A DNA stretch of 53,650 nt, from NCBI GenBank assembly GCA_964431965.1, contig CAYSLU010000028.1, forward strand, positions 1 through 53,650. The letters are read 5' to 3'. The notes under the pieces were generated by a model that was not told where the DNA came from, did not search any database, and saw nothing but the letters and a program-made list of their open reading frames with translations. Position numbers and translations under genes: made by a program. Numbering within the stretch: position 1 is the first letter of the stretch; each line of letters begins with the position of its first letter. The stretch comes from CAYSLU01 sp964431965. GTDB lineage: Bacteria; Verrucomicrobiota; Kiritimatiellia; CAIKKV01; CAYSLU01. Positions 1-8,199 of this stretch are shown here, in pieces.

Positions 1-60
1 CAGCTACCGCACCTGCCGCGGCTGCGCCCCTCCCCCCACTGTCTGAATCGCAGTGCGGCG

Positions 61-2550
61 TCAGCGGACGGTGATGGAGACGCTCCGAAGCGAAGGGACG
101 GTTTCGTATGCGCCCGCATCCACCTGGCCGGCCATGATCCGTCGGAGCCCGGCCAAATCGATGCCGTCCGCCATCCATGCCGGTACATTGGTTCCGGCGT
201 CGACGCACGGAGAGCGCGCCCTGAGCCGAAGGTTTCGGCCGGGCGCATCGACGAACAGCGGGTCGCCGTCGATGTTGTGAGCCCCGTACGCCGAAGCAGA
301 GGGCTGCGTGCAGGTGTACTCGATGACGCCGCTGCCTCGCTGGTAGTTGGCGCCAGAGCCGGTTGTCCCGTTGGTGTTGAAAGAGACAACGCAGTTCCGG
401 ACGATCGCCGCGTTGGTTGTGAAGATGCCGCCCACCGCGTCGGCATTCGGGCTCAGGGTCGTATTGAATGCGATCGTGCAGTTCTCGACGGTTCCGCCCG
501 AGGTTTGGAGGCCGGCGCAGGCGTTGCTGACGCACAGGTTGTCGGTGATCAGGCAGTTGCGCGCCCATCCGCCGTTGAGGACGACGCCGGAGATCGAGTC
601 GCCCCAGACCCCGTAGTAGCGCCGCCGGTTGTTGCGGATCACGCAGCGGTCGACCGAGCCCGTGTATCCGGGCATGAGCGATGTGATGATCAACGGGGAT
701 CCGCGAGCAGTCAGGTTGTCGGCGATCAGGCAATCCGAAATAGAGCCGTTCTGACTGATGGTGACCGTGCTGGAGTCGGTTGAGAAGTTCGTGATCACGC
801 AGTTCCGGAGCGTGCCGCCGCCGGCCAGCATGGCGGCCAAGGGAACCCCCGACGCGGGCGTGAGCGTGAATCCGTCGAGGCGGGCGCCCGGATCGGCGCC
901 GATGTTCGCGACGGAGCCCAGCATCTGCACAACGTAGGACGACGTGCTTCGGAGCGTGGCCGCCGCCGGCCCGCCGAGGCTTCGCACCTGCACCCCGTTG
1001 GTGATGACGAGCGATCCGCGGAAGGTGCCGGTCGATACCAGCACCAGGGTCCCGTCAACGCCCGCGTTGATGGCGGCCTGGACGTTGGTGGCGGCGGTGA
1101 GCAGGTTCGTGAACGGGAACACGTGGCTGCCGTTTGTTGCCGCGTAGGCGATCGCCGGGCCGACCTTCAGGAAGCCCGCGCGCGTCGCCGCAGCCGTTTC
1201 GCCGGCCGAGTTGCTCACCCGGAGCGCCACGGAGTGTCTTCCTTCGGGGTACGGCGCCGAGACCGACTGGAATTCAGAGCCAGCGAAATCGTTCGTCCCG
1301 TCGTTTGTCAGATCCCATTCGAACACCAGCCCGTCGGTGTTGGTTCCCGCGACGGACGCCGACAGGACGGCGGAGTGCGGGGCGAGGACCTGGCGCGGCT
1401 CGGTCCAGAGGTCGCACTGGAGCGGCCCGATCTGCAGCTCGTAGGCTCCCATGTCGGCCGCCCCCGCGCTGCCGGCCAGCCGGGAGCCGCCGTCCAGATC
1501 CGTATCGGCGGCCATCCACGCGAGGTTCGTGCCCGCGTCCACGCACGGAGAGCCCGGCGCGAGCCGGTAGTCGCCCGCCGCCTCGTTCCGGAACCGGGGG
1601 TGGTTGGTCATGTTGCCGACGCCGGGCAGCGGATAGTACGCGCAGCAGTACTGGGCGGTGCCGGCGCCGAAGTACCAGTTGGGGGTCTGGGTGAGCTGCG
1701 CGTTGTTGTTGAACGCGATCGTGTTGCGGACGATCCCGCCCAGCTGGTCGATGCCGCCGCCCACGTAGCCGACGCCGGTGGAGAAACCGGTGTTGTTCAC
1801 GACCGTGCAGCTCTCGATCCGCCCGCTGTTGACGTAGATTCCGCCGCCGGCGCGCGCCCGGTTGCCCTCGATCCAGCAGTTCCGCACGACCGCGTTGGCG
1901 CCGGCCGCGGTTCGCACGCCGCCGCCGCGGTATCCGACGGTCGTGACGCCATAGTTGCCGCGGATGATGCAGGACTGCACCGTGCCGGTGTATTGGATGT
2001 AGACGCCGCCTCCGTCGTCAAAGAAGGAGTTCAGCAGGATGGAGCAGTTCCGCACCTCTCCGCCGTATAGCACGTGCACGCCGCCGCCCGAGCTGGCGTA
2101 GTTGCTGGCGACCACGCAGTTCAGGAGGGTTCCGTTGGTTCCAATCTGCACGCCGCCGCCGAAGCCCGCTGCGAGGTATCCGCCGGCGATCGTGAACCCG
2201 TCCACGCGCGCGCCGCCGTTCAGAGAGAAACACCGGTTGGTGGATAGGGGGTATGCCCCGCGAACCCACGTGGCCGCCGGGCCATGCACGCTTTGGACCG
2301 TCACGGTGCGGCTGATGCCGATCTGACCGGTTACCCGGTAGACGCCGTCGGTGACGAGTACGAGGTCGTCGGGCGCTGCTGCGGAAACGGCATCCTGGAT
2401 GTTCGAGAACGCCGTCTCCCACGTGTCGTACGGCGCGATCTGGCTGCCGTTGGTCCAGACGAGGTAAGTCGCCGCCGATGCCTGAAGCCCGGCGATCGCG
2501 GTCAGCAGGAGCGCCGCGAGTCGCCATGCGCGAAGCCAGTTGGGCGTCAT
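61..2550 (-). CDS. Secreted right-handed parallel beta-helix protein with central PKD-like domain
   Basis: The 829-residue product starts with a signal peptide (MTPNWLRAWRLAALLLTAIAG, cleavage near ASA). It is an internal duplication. Both halves open with a Y/A-x-TNGS...PF/PY segment and a 'VLV..G.YR/FRG' stretch, continue with ladders of 'VRNC.I..N' turns typical of pectate-lyase-like beta-helices, and end in an 'SPCVDAGTN...W...D' block and a 'GAYE' motif. Residues about 378-460 between the halves resemble a PKD/Ig-like domain (FEWDLTNDGTNDF). No catalytic motif is evident, so polysaccharide binding or cell-surface adhesion is as likely as lyase activity. The C-terminus is SVSITVR, like two other exported proteins here. 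It is transcribed divergently from the gene at 2775. The fold call is firm; the function is unknown. Confidence 0.85.
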   Translation of the reverse strand: MTPNWLRAWRLAALLLTAIAGLQASAATYLVWTNGSQIAPYDTWETAFSNIQDAVSAAAPDDLVLVTDGVYRVTGQIGISRTVTVQSVHGPAATWVRGAYPLSTNRCFSLNGGARVDGFTIAGGYLAAGFGGGVQIGTNGTLLNCVVASNYASSGGGVHVLYGGEVRNCSILLNSFFDDGGGVYIQYTGTVQSCIIRGNYGVTTVGYRGGGVRTAAGANAVVRNCWIEGNRARAGGGIYVNSGRIESCTVVNNTGFSTGVGYVGGGIDQLGGIVRNTIAFNNNAQLTQTPNWYFGAGTAQYCCAYYPLPGVGNMTNHPRFRNEAAGDYRLAPGSPCVDAGTNLAWMAADTDLDGGSRLAGSAGAADMGAYELQIGPLQCDLWTEPRQVLAPHSAVLSASVAGTNTDGLVFEWDLTNDGTNDFAGSEFQSVSAPYPEGRHSVALRVSNSAGETAAATRAGFLKVGPAIAYAATNGSHVFPFTNLLTAATNVQAAINAGVDGTLVLVSTGTFRGSLVITNGVQVRSLGGPAAATLRSTSSYVVQMLGSVANIGADPGARLDGFTLTPASGVPLAAMLAGGGTLRNCVITNFSTDSSTVTISQNGSISDCLIADNLTARGSPLIITSLMPGYTGSVDRCVIRNNRRRYYGVWGDSISGVVLNGGWARNCLITDNLCVSNACAGLQTSGGTVENCTIAFNTTLSPNADAVGGIFTTNAAIVRNCVVSFNTNGTTGSGANYQRGSGVIEYTCTQPSASAYGAHNIDGDPLFVDAPGRNLRLRARSPCVDAGTNVPAWMADGIDLAGLRRIMAGQVDAGAYETVPSLRSVSITVR

Positions 2551-2632
2551 AGTGTACGAATCCCTGTTCGAGCGGTTCCAGCCGAGGGGGACAGAATAGG
2601 GGGCGATCGCCTCTGCGTCCAGTCCGCGCCCG

Positions 2633-2652
2633 GGTGATCCGCCCGGATCACC
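2633..2652. promoter_or_regulatory. Perfect 9-bp inverted repeat between divergent genes
   Basis: GGTGATCCG at 2633-2641 and CGGATCACC at 2644-2652 are perfect reverse complements separated by two bases. The site lies in the 224-bp space between the divergently transcribed beta-helix gene (start 2550, minus) and M24-fold gene (start 2775, plus). Such symmetry suits a dimeric repressor operator, though a short hairpin without regulatory meaning is possible. Nothing else is recognisable in this intergenic stretch. Confidence 0.4.
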
Positions 2653-2774
2653 ATCCCGCGCCGGTGGATTCGCCGTGCACGAGCTTGCCCTGCATCGCTT
2701 CTGAAGCCATGATTCAGCCCGCCGACACGTGGCGGAGCCTATTGAGTCCCCGTGCTGCTAAGGAGATGAAGAAG

Positions 2775-4175
2775 ATGAACCCCGTGGTCTTGCGGTCGGT
2801 TGCCCTCCCCGACATCGGCTATCCCCGTGAGCCCCGCCCGGAACTGGAGTGCGGCGTGTTCGATTCGCGCCTGGCCTTGGTGCGCCGGCGCATGGCGGAC
2901 CGGGGGCTGAACGCCCTGGTCGTCTACGGCGACCGCGAGCACTACGGCAACATCCAATGGCTGACGCACTATGATCCGCGGTTTGAGGAGACCCTGCTGG
3001 TGGTCTTCCCCAAGGGGCGGCCGATCCTTTTTGTCGGCAATGAGGGGATGGGGTACTCGACGGTGGCGCGCCTCGATGTTGAGCGGCGGCTGTGGCAGAC
3101 GCTCAGCCTGCTCGGCCAGCCGCGCGAGCAGGTGCGGCCGTTCGTCGACCTGCTTCGGGAAGCCGGGCTGGCATCATGCGGGCGGGTGGGCGCGGCCGGA
3201 TGGAAGTACTTCTCGGCGGCGGAGTTTCCCCGGCCGGAGACGGTTCTGGATCTGCCGGACTTCGTCGCGGTGTCCCTGCGGGCGGCGGTGAAGCCCGGAG
3301 GGGCGGTCACCAATGAGACCGCGATGTTCATGGATCCTGAGCGCGGCCTGCGCTCGATCTGCGAAGTGGAGCAACTGGCCGACTTCGAATGGATTGCCAC
3401 CTGCAACTCCCAGGCCCTGCTCGACGGCATCACGGCTATCCGTCCCGGCATGACGGAGCATGACGGCTTCCGCCTGATGGGGCACAACGGCTTGGCGAAC
3501 GGCTGTCACCCGCTGTGCACGGCCGGCGAGCGCGTCCGGCGCCACGGGATGGCGAGCCCCACCAGCCACGTCCTCCGCCCGGGCGATCCCATCATGATGA
3601 CCATGTCCTACCAGGGCGCCAACACCTGCCGGTTCGGGTGGCTGGCGTCATCGGCCGACGACCTGGCGCCGGACGTTCGGGATTACGTGAAGCGGATCGC
3701 CACTCCGTATGCGACGTCCCTCTTTGCCTGGTACGAGACGATGCGCATCGGCGCCACGGGCGGCGAACTGCACTCGGCCGTGCATGACATCCTGGACGGA
3801 GCCGGCATCACGGTGTCGCTGAATGCGGGACATCTGACTGCCGCCGACGAATGGGTTCATAGCCTGGTGTCGGCTGGCTCCAGTCAGCGGACGTGCAGCG
3901 GCATGTACTGGCAGGCGGACTTCTTCGGAACGGTGTCGACGGCCCATCATGGCGCGTTTGCCGAGGACGGATTGGCGCTGGCGGACGCCGCGCTCCGCGA
4001 GACGATCCGGCAGCGCTATCCGACGATGTGGAAGCGGATCGAGCTTCGGCGGCAGTTCATGGCCACGCAGTTGGGCGTCCGGCTGGCGGACGAGGTGCTT
4101 CCCTTCTCCAACTTCCCCGCCATGCTCGTCCCCTTCTTCACGAGTCCCCGGATGACCTTGGTTCGCGATGTCTGA
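2775..4175 (+). CDS. Creatinase/Xaa-Pro aminopeptidase (M24)-fold protein, probably without metal site
   Basis: This 466-residue protein has no signal peptide. The start at 2775 is chosen because AGGAG at 2761-2765 sits nine bases upstream; the open frame extends to 2634 but that part looks non-coding. Residues about 25-150 look like the creatinase N-terminal domain (RLALVRRRMADRGLNALVVYGD, then FLAG-like strand LVVFPKGRPILFVG), and the C-terminal 260 residues follow the pita-bread layout (CEVEQLADFEWIA, GITAIRPGMTEHDGF, HVLRPGDPIMM). In true M24 enzymes the strands after 'LRPGD' supply two metal-binding Asp residues. Here they read TMSYQGANTCRFGW, and no clear GHG..H or late Glu ligand is seen. 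I infer a non-peptidase or altered enzyme. Fold call good, activity doubtful. Confidence 0.7.
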   Translation: MNPVVLRSVALPDIGYPREPRPELECGVFDSRLALVRRRMADRGLNALVVYGDREHYGNIQWLTHYDPRFEETLLVVFPKGRPILFVGNEGMGYSTVARLDVERRLWQTLSLLGQPREQVRPFVDLLREAGLASCGRVGAAGWKYFSAAEFPRPETVLDLPDFVAVSLRAAVKPGGAVTNETAMFMDPERGLRSICEVEQLADFEWIATCNSQALLDGITAIRPGMTEHDGFRLMGHNGLANGCHPLCTAGERVRRHGMASPTSHVLRPGDPIMMTMSYQGANTCRFGWLASSADDLAPDVRDYVKRIATPYATSLFAWYETMRIGATGGELHSAVHDILDGAGITVSLNAGHLTAADEWVHSLVSAGSSQRTCSGMYWQADFFGTVSTAHHGAFAEDGLALADAALRETIRQRYPTMWKRIELRRQFMATQLGVRLADEVLPFSNFPAMLVPFFTSPRMTLVRDV

Positions 4176-4251
4176 GTTGAGTCCATTGCCTGCGCGGGAG
4201 CGCGTCCGGAGGGCGGCGTGACTCCGTGAACGGAAGCGAGTCATCGCGAGG

Positions 4252-6921
4252 ATGAACACGTTGAGCATGCGGTTGGCGCTGGCGGCGCTCCTGGTGGTCG
4301 CGGCGGGATCTCCGGCTGCGGAGTACTACGTAGCCGCTAACGGGACGGGCAACGGGACGAGTTGGACGGATGCTCTCCCCGGCGTACAGGCCGCCTTGGA
4401 CGCCGCCACCAACGGCGATTCCGTCTACATCAAAGGCGGGGTCTATTCCATCACGAACCAGTTGGCCTGGACCAACTCCGGCGTGACGATTCTCGGCGCC
4501 TACGAAGGCACGAACGCCGCAGGGCCCGGCGAGTTCAGTATCGCCAGCTGGCCCAGCATTCTGGCGCGGCCTGGCAGCACGGCGTACACGAATCGCATCT
4601 TGCAGGTCAGCGGGGTGACCGGCGGAACCCTGAGCCGGCTGACCCTGAGCAACGGGTATCTGTATACGGCCAGGACGGCCACCGGCGGATGCCTCTACGT
4701 GACCGGATCAACGAACCTGACGCTCTCTTCGCTGACCATTGCGGGCGGGTACGTCTATTCGGCTCAGCCCCTCGTGGCCGGAGCCGGCCTGTACATGGCC
4801 AACGCATCGAATATCACCCTCGCGGACTGCACCATCCGGGACAACTGGGGCAGCTGCGGCAACAACGACAGCATTCGCGGCGGCGGCCTCTACGCGACCG
4901 ACACGTCTCTGACGATCACGAACTGCCTCATCAAGAACAACTACGGCGGCTTCTATGTGGCTACGGGCGCGGATCACGGCGCCTTTGGCGGCGGCCTTCA
5001 TGTCCGGAACTGCCTGGTAACCGTGGTCGACTCGACCATCGCGGGCAACTACGGCCTCGGGCATTCCGCCGGGGTTTCCCTGGGCGCGGGCGTTTACGTG
5101 GACGGCGGGACGGTCTCTTTTCGGAACTGCCTGATCGCGGGCAACAACAACCGCATCAACTCCAATGACAGCTCGTTCCACGGGGACGGCGTGTATGCCA
5201 AGGGCGGCGTTTCGACCTTCGCGAACTGCACGCTCATCCGGAATAATGGCGAGGGCATATATCGCGCCGGCGGCACCGTCGCCGTCACGAACTCGATCGT
5301 GTGGGATAATCTGGATGACCTGGCGAATTTCCCCACCAACAGCCAGGGGGTTCTGACCAATCTGTGGACGAGCTGCGTCGAAGATGGAGACAACGAGGGG
5401 ACCAACGGATGCCTGGCCGCCGACCCCGTCTTTGAGCGCGGTCTCTACCTGGCCCCGAGCAGTCTCTGTGTGGACGCGGGGGGCTGCGATGCGTTGTCGG
5501 CGGGGCTAGGCGGCTACACGACGCGGGCCGATGGGGCGCCGGACACCGGGAACGTGGACCTGGGCGTTCACTTCGCTTCCGGAATCGTGGATTCCCCGCT
5601 GGCCGATCTGTATGTCGATCCAGCCGGTACGGACACGAACAGCGGGGCCGATTCCGCCAGCGCGCTCCGGTCCATCACCAAGGCGCTCGAGTTGGCCACG
5701 CACGGCAGCCGCATCCACATCGCCTCGGGTCTGTACACCAACAAGATCGAGGTCTTCCCGCTCATGGTCAACAGCCTGTTTGGCCTGGAGCTGCTCGGCA
5801 CGAACGCGGCGGCGACTGTGATCAAGGCGGCGGGATCCGGCCAGGTCGCCCTCTCGCTTCGGGGGGGCGGATACGTCCGGATTGAGGGGCTGGGCGTGAC
5901 CGGGGGGGCGCCGGGGGTCTATCCGTCAGGGGGCGGCGTGCGCATCGTTGCTTCCCGCCTGACGATCGCCTCGTGCATCATCAGCAACAACACTCCGGGA
6001 GCGCCCGCCCTGGGCGCCGGAATCTGGCTGAAGGACACGTTTCTCCTGATGACGAACTCCACGATAACCCGGAACTCCATGAGCGTGCCGGGAGGGGCTG
6101 CGCCGTGGGGCTATGGCGGCGGGATCTTTGTCCAGGGCGGCGAGCTGACGCTTCTGGACTCATGGGTAACCAGCAACGCGGCCGCTTCGAGAGGCGTTTC
6201 GCGCGGCGGCGGCATCTGCCTGGGCGGCAACTATGGCGGGAGCCGCCATCTGATCAGCAACTGCGTCTTCCTCGGGAACTCGGCGTCGTCCATTGGAGGT
6301 TCCGCCCAGGGCGGCGGCATGTTCATCATGGCCACGTCCACGGTTGTCAACTGCGTGGTCGCGTCCAATCTGGCTGCCACCAACGGGATTGGAACGGGCG
6401 GCGGGATCTTCGCCGACTCGGGCTCTGCCGCGCTGCGGTACGAGGTGCTTTCCGGCTTCGGCCACGCCGCGCTGATCAACGCCACGGTCGCCGGCAACTC
6501 GCCCGAAGGCATACGCCAGAACGCGACCAACGGCATCCTGGCCATCCGCAGTTCCATCATCTGGGGCAACGGCGACGATTTTGTTTCCAGCAACGCGGCC
6601 GCCCTGCCCGACAGCCTTTGGTTCAGCGATATCGAGGACGGGGACAACGTCGGCACGAACGGCTGCCGCTCGGCCGATCCGCTTTTTGCGGATGCGACCA
6701 ACGACTGGCATCTCCGATCCCGTGGCGGCCGCTGGACGCCGGGCGGCGTCTGGGTCACGGATGCGGCGACCAGCCCCTGCATCGATGCCGGCGATCCTGC
6801 GGCCGGCTACACCAGGGAGCCCGAGCCCAACGGCCGTCGCATCAACATGGGCGCATATGGAAACACGGCCCAGGCATCCAGGACGCCTCTCGCGAGAGAG
6901 ACCGTCATCACAATCCGGTGA
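4252..6921 (+). CDS. Secreted right-handed beta-helix protein (two helix domains)
   Basis: The 889-residue product begins with a signal peptide (MNTLSMRLALAALLVVAAGSP, cleavage near AAE) and then 'YYVAANGTGNGTSWTDALPGVQAALDAA', a DUF1565-type opening of beta-helix proteins. A second opening, 'ADLYVDPAGTDTNSG...SITKALE', begins near residue 460, so the protein is two tandem helix domains. Each contains repeating 'NC.I..N.' and 'GGGLY/GGGIF' turns. Both domains close with 'D.EDGDN.GTNGC..ADP.F', and only the second continues to 'SPCIDAGDP', 'NMGAYGN' and the tail ETVITIR. Only a weak ribosome site (GAGG) abuts the ATG at 4252; ATG 4267 is an alternative. A short hairpin (TGACTC...GAGTCA) precedes it at 4218-4242. 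It may be a lyase or a surface binding protein; no active-site residues are identifiable. Confidence 0.83.
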   Translation: MNTLSMRLALAALLVVAAGSPAAEYYVAANGTGNGTSWTDALPGVQAALDAATNGDSVYIKGGVYSITNQLAWTNSGVTILGAYEGTNAAGPGEFSIASWPSILARPGSTAYTNRILQVSGVTGGTLSRLTLSNGYLYTARTATGGCLYVTGSTNLTLSSLTIAGGYVYSAQPLVAGAGLYMANASNITLADCTIRDNWGSCGNNDSIRGGGLYATDTSLTITNCLIKNNYGGFYVATGADHGAFGGGLHVRNCLVTVVDSTIAGNYGLGHSAGVSLGAGVYVDGGTVSFRNCLIAGNNNRINSNDSSFHGDGVYAKGGVSTFANCTLIRNNGEGIYRAGGTVAVTNSIVWDNLDDLANFPTNSQGVLTNLWTSCVEDGDNEGTNGCLAADPVFERGLYLAPSSLCVDAGGCDALSAGLGGYTTRADGAPDTGNVDLGVHFASGIVDSPLADLYVDPAGTDTNSGADSASALRSITKALELATHGSRIHIASGLYTNKIEVFPLMVNSLFGLELLGTNAAATVIKAAGSGQVALSLRGGGYVRIEGLGVTGGAPGVYPSGGGVRIVASRLTIASCIISNNTPGAPALGAGIWLKDTFLLMTNSTITRNSMSVPGGAAPWGYGGGIFVQGGELTLLDSWVTSNAAASRGVSRGGGICLGGNYGGSRHLISNCVFLGNSASSIGGSAQGGGMFIMATSTVVNCVVASNLAATNGIGTGGGIFADSGSAALRYEVLSGFGHAALINATVAGNSPEGIRQNATNGILAIRSSIIWGNGDDFVSSNAAALPDSLWFSDIEDGDNVGTNGCRSADPLFADATNDWHLRSRGGRWTPGGVWVTDAATSPCIDAGDPAAGYTREPEPNGRRINMGAYGNTAQASRTPLARETVITIR

Positions 6922-6968
6922 GCCAGGAGCGGCGACCGTTCCGACGGTGCGGATGTCCGGCCGCCTGG

Positions 6969-7015
6969 GCGCAACGTTCCGCTCGCAATTGCGGTTGCCG
7001 GTGGCATCATCACGG
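6969..7015 (+). repeat. 47-base element shared with 10421-10467
   Basis: This stretch, 48 bases after the stop of the beta-helix gene, matches 34 of 47 positions, ungapped, with 10421-10467, which lies 89 bases after the stop of the next exported repeat protein. Conserved cores are CAACGTTC, GCTCGCA and GTGGCAT. Both precede another gene, so a shared upstream control element is possible. The first gap begins six bases later. Confidence 0.35.
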
Positions 7016-7021
7016 TCCTGC

Positions 7022-7121
7022 NNNNNNNNNNNNNNNNNNNNNNNNNNNNNNNNNNNNNNNNNNNNNNNNNNNNNNNNNNNNNNNNNNNNNNNNNNNNNNN
7101 NNNNNNNNNNNNNNNNNNNNN
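7022..7121. other. Assembly gap (100 N)
   Basis: Exactly 100 undetermined bases, the conventional length for a scaffold gap of unknown size. It removes the start of the sialidase-like gene that follows, and possibly whole genes. Confidence 0.98.
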
Positions 7122-8162
7122 ACGTGGCGGACTTTTCCCGGCTGGCCTCCGGAGGGCGGCCTCTTCGCGGCGCTGGGCGGGGGCGAGTCCCTGCTCGTGT
7201 GCGGACACGGTTTCTACAGGACGTCCGAGCCGGGCGTGTTCTGCTGGCCCACGCGCCGGTCGGCGGACGGCGGAGCTACCTGGGGCTCGCTGGAGGGCGC
7301 CCGGGTGGCGCTGCCGCTGGAGATGGACGAGCCGATCGACCCGTACGATCCGCCGCAGTGGTTCCTCGACCGGACGGTCGAAGGCCTGAGCGGTCGCGCG
7401 TGGCGGGCCAAGTGGCAGAAGGCGGCGCCGGCGCCGGCGGAGCAGGCGTTGAGAGCCCGGTTCGGCTGCCAGAGAATCAGCGCGTGTCTGACGCAGTTGC
7501 TCCCGCTCTCGGGCGAGACGGTTCTGGCCTTCCTCTATCTCAGCCCGAGATGGGGCGGGCCGCACGTCACGGTGTGCCTCGCGTCCGAGGACGCGGGCCG
7601 CACCTGGACGTACCGCTCCATGCCCGGCCCGTTCGATCCGCGCCTTGTGACGCACGGCTACCTGCGGCACCCGCTGGACGGCCTGTGCGAGCCGTCTTGC
7701 ACGCGGCTGGACACCGGGGAACTGCTCCTGGTCATGCGTCTGGGCAGCTTCCACCCGCTCTACACCACGCGCTCGGCCGACGAGGGGCGAACGTGGCGGC
7801 CGCAGGCCGATCAGCGGCCGGGCTGCTACTATGCCGGCTGGCCGGCCCGGCCCATATCCGTCCATGGAATCCTGCCCACGGTTCTGACGTTGCCCGACGG
7901 CACACTGGCTCTCTGCTCCGGACGACCCGACGTGACGCTCTCGTTCAGTTTCGACCGCGGCTACCACTGGCCGTGGACTTACCGTTTCATCGAGGACAAC
8001 AAGCCCGAGGAGCAAGGCACGTACAACAACACCATGGTTCTGGTGGCGCCCAACCGGCTGCTGCTGATGTACGACCACGGCGGAAACAGCGGCCGGATTC
8101 CGGAGTACAACGGTCCGCGCCGGATCGTCGCGAATCTCATAGACGTGGAGGCGGCGCGTTGA
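7122..8162 (+). CDS. Sialidase-like (Asp-box/BNR) propeller protein, 5' end lost in gap
   Basis: The frame is open from the gap edge (T-W-R-T-F...) to the TGA at 8162, leaving 346 residues. Asp-box turns of the S-x-D-x-G-x-T-W type occur four times: SADGGATW, SEDAGRTW, SADEGRTW and the degenerate SFDRGYHW, at roughly regular spacing, as expected for blades of a six-bladed sialidase propeller. 'EPSCTRLDTGELLLVMR' and 'LPDGTLALCSGRPD' are typical of exo-alpha-sialidase-annotated proteins of planctomycete-like bacteria, where the substrate is usually unknown. The catalytic Arg triad cannot be assigned because the N-terminal part is missing. No signal peptide can be judged. The gene is followed after 37 bases by the next start. 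Confidence 0.75.
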   Translation, partial: TWRTFPGWPPEGGLFAALGGGESLLVCGHGFYRTSEPGVFCWPTRRSADGGATWGSLEGARVALPLEMDEPIDPYDPPQWFLDRTVEGLSGRAWRAKWQKAAPAPAEQALRARFGCQRISACLTQLLPLSGETVLAFLYLSPRWGGPHVTVCLASEDAGRTWTYRSMPGPFDPRLVTHGYLRHPLDGLCEPSCTRLDTGELLLVMRLGSFHPLYTTRSADEGRTWRPQADQRPGCYYAGWPARPISVHGILPTVLTLPDGTLALCSGRPDVTLSFSFDRGYHWPWTYRFIEDNKPEEQGTYNNTMVLVAPNRLLLMYDHGGNSGRIPEYNGPRRIVANLIDVEAAR

Positions 8163-8199
8163 CCGTCACCGAACCGTCTGGATCGGAAGGGATGTGAGC

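Noticed and set aside
6982..7021. Sigma-54 promoter (TGGCAT...TCCTGC)
   Set aside because: The spacing between the GG and GC elements does not fit the -24/-12 rule, and the second copy at 10421 lacks the GC element.
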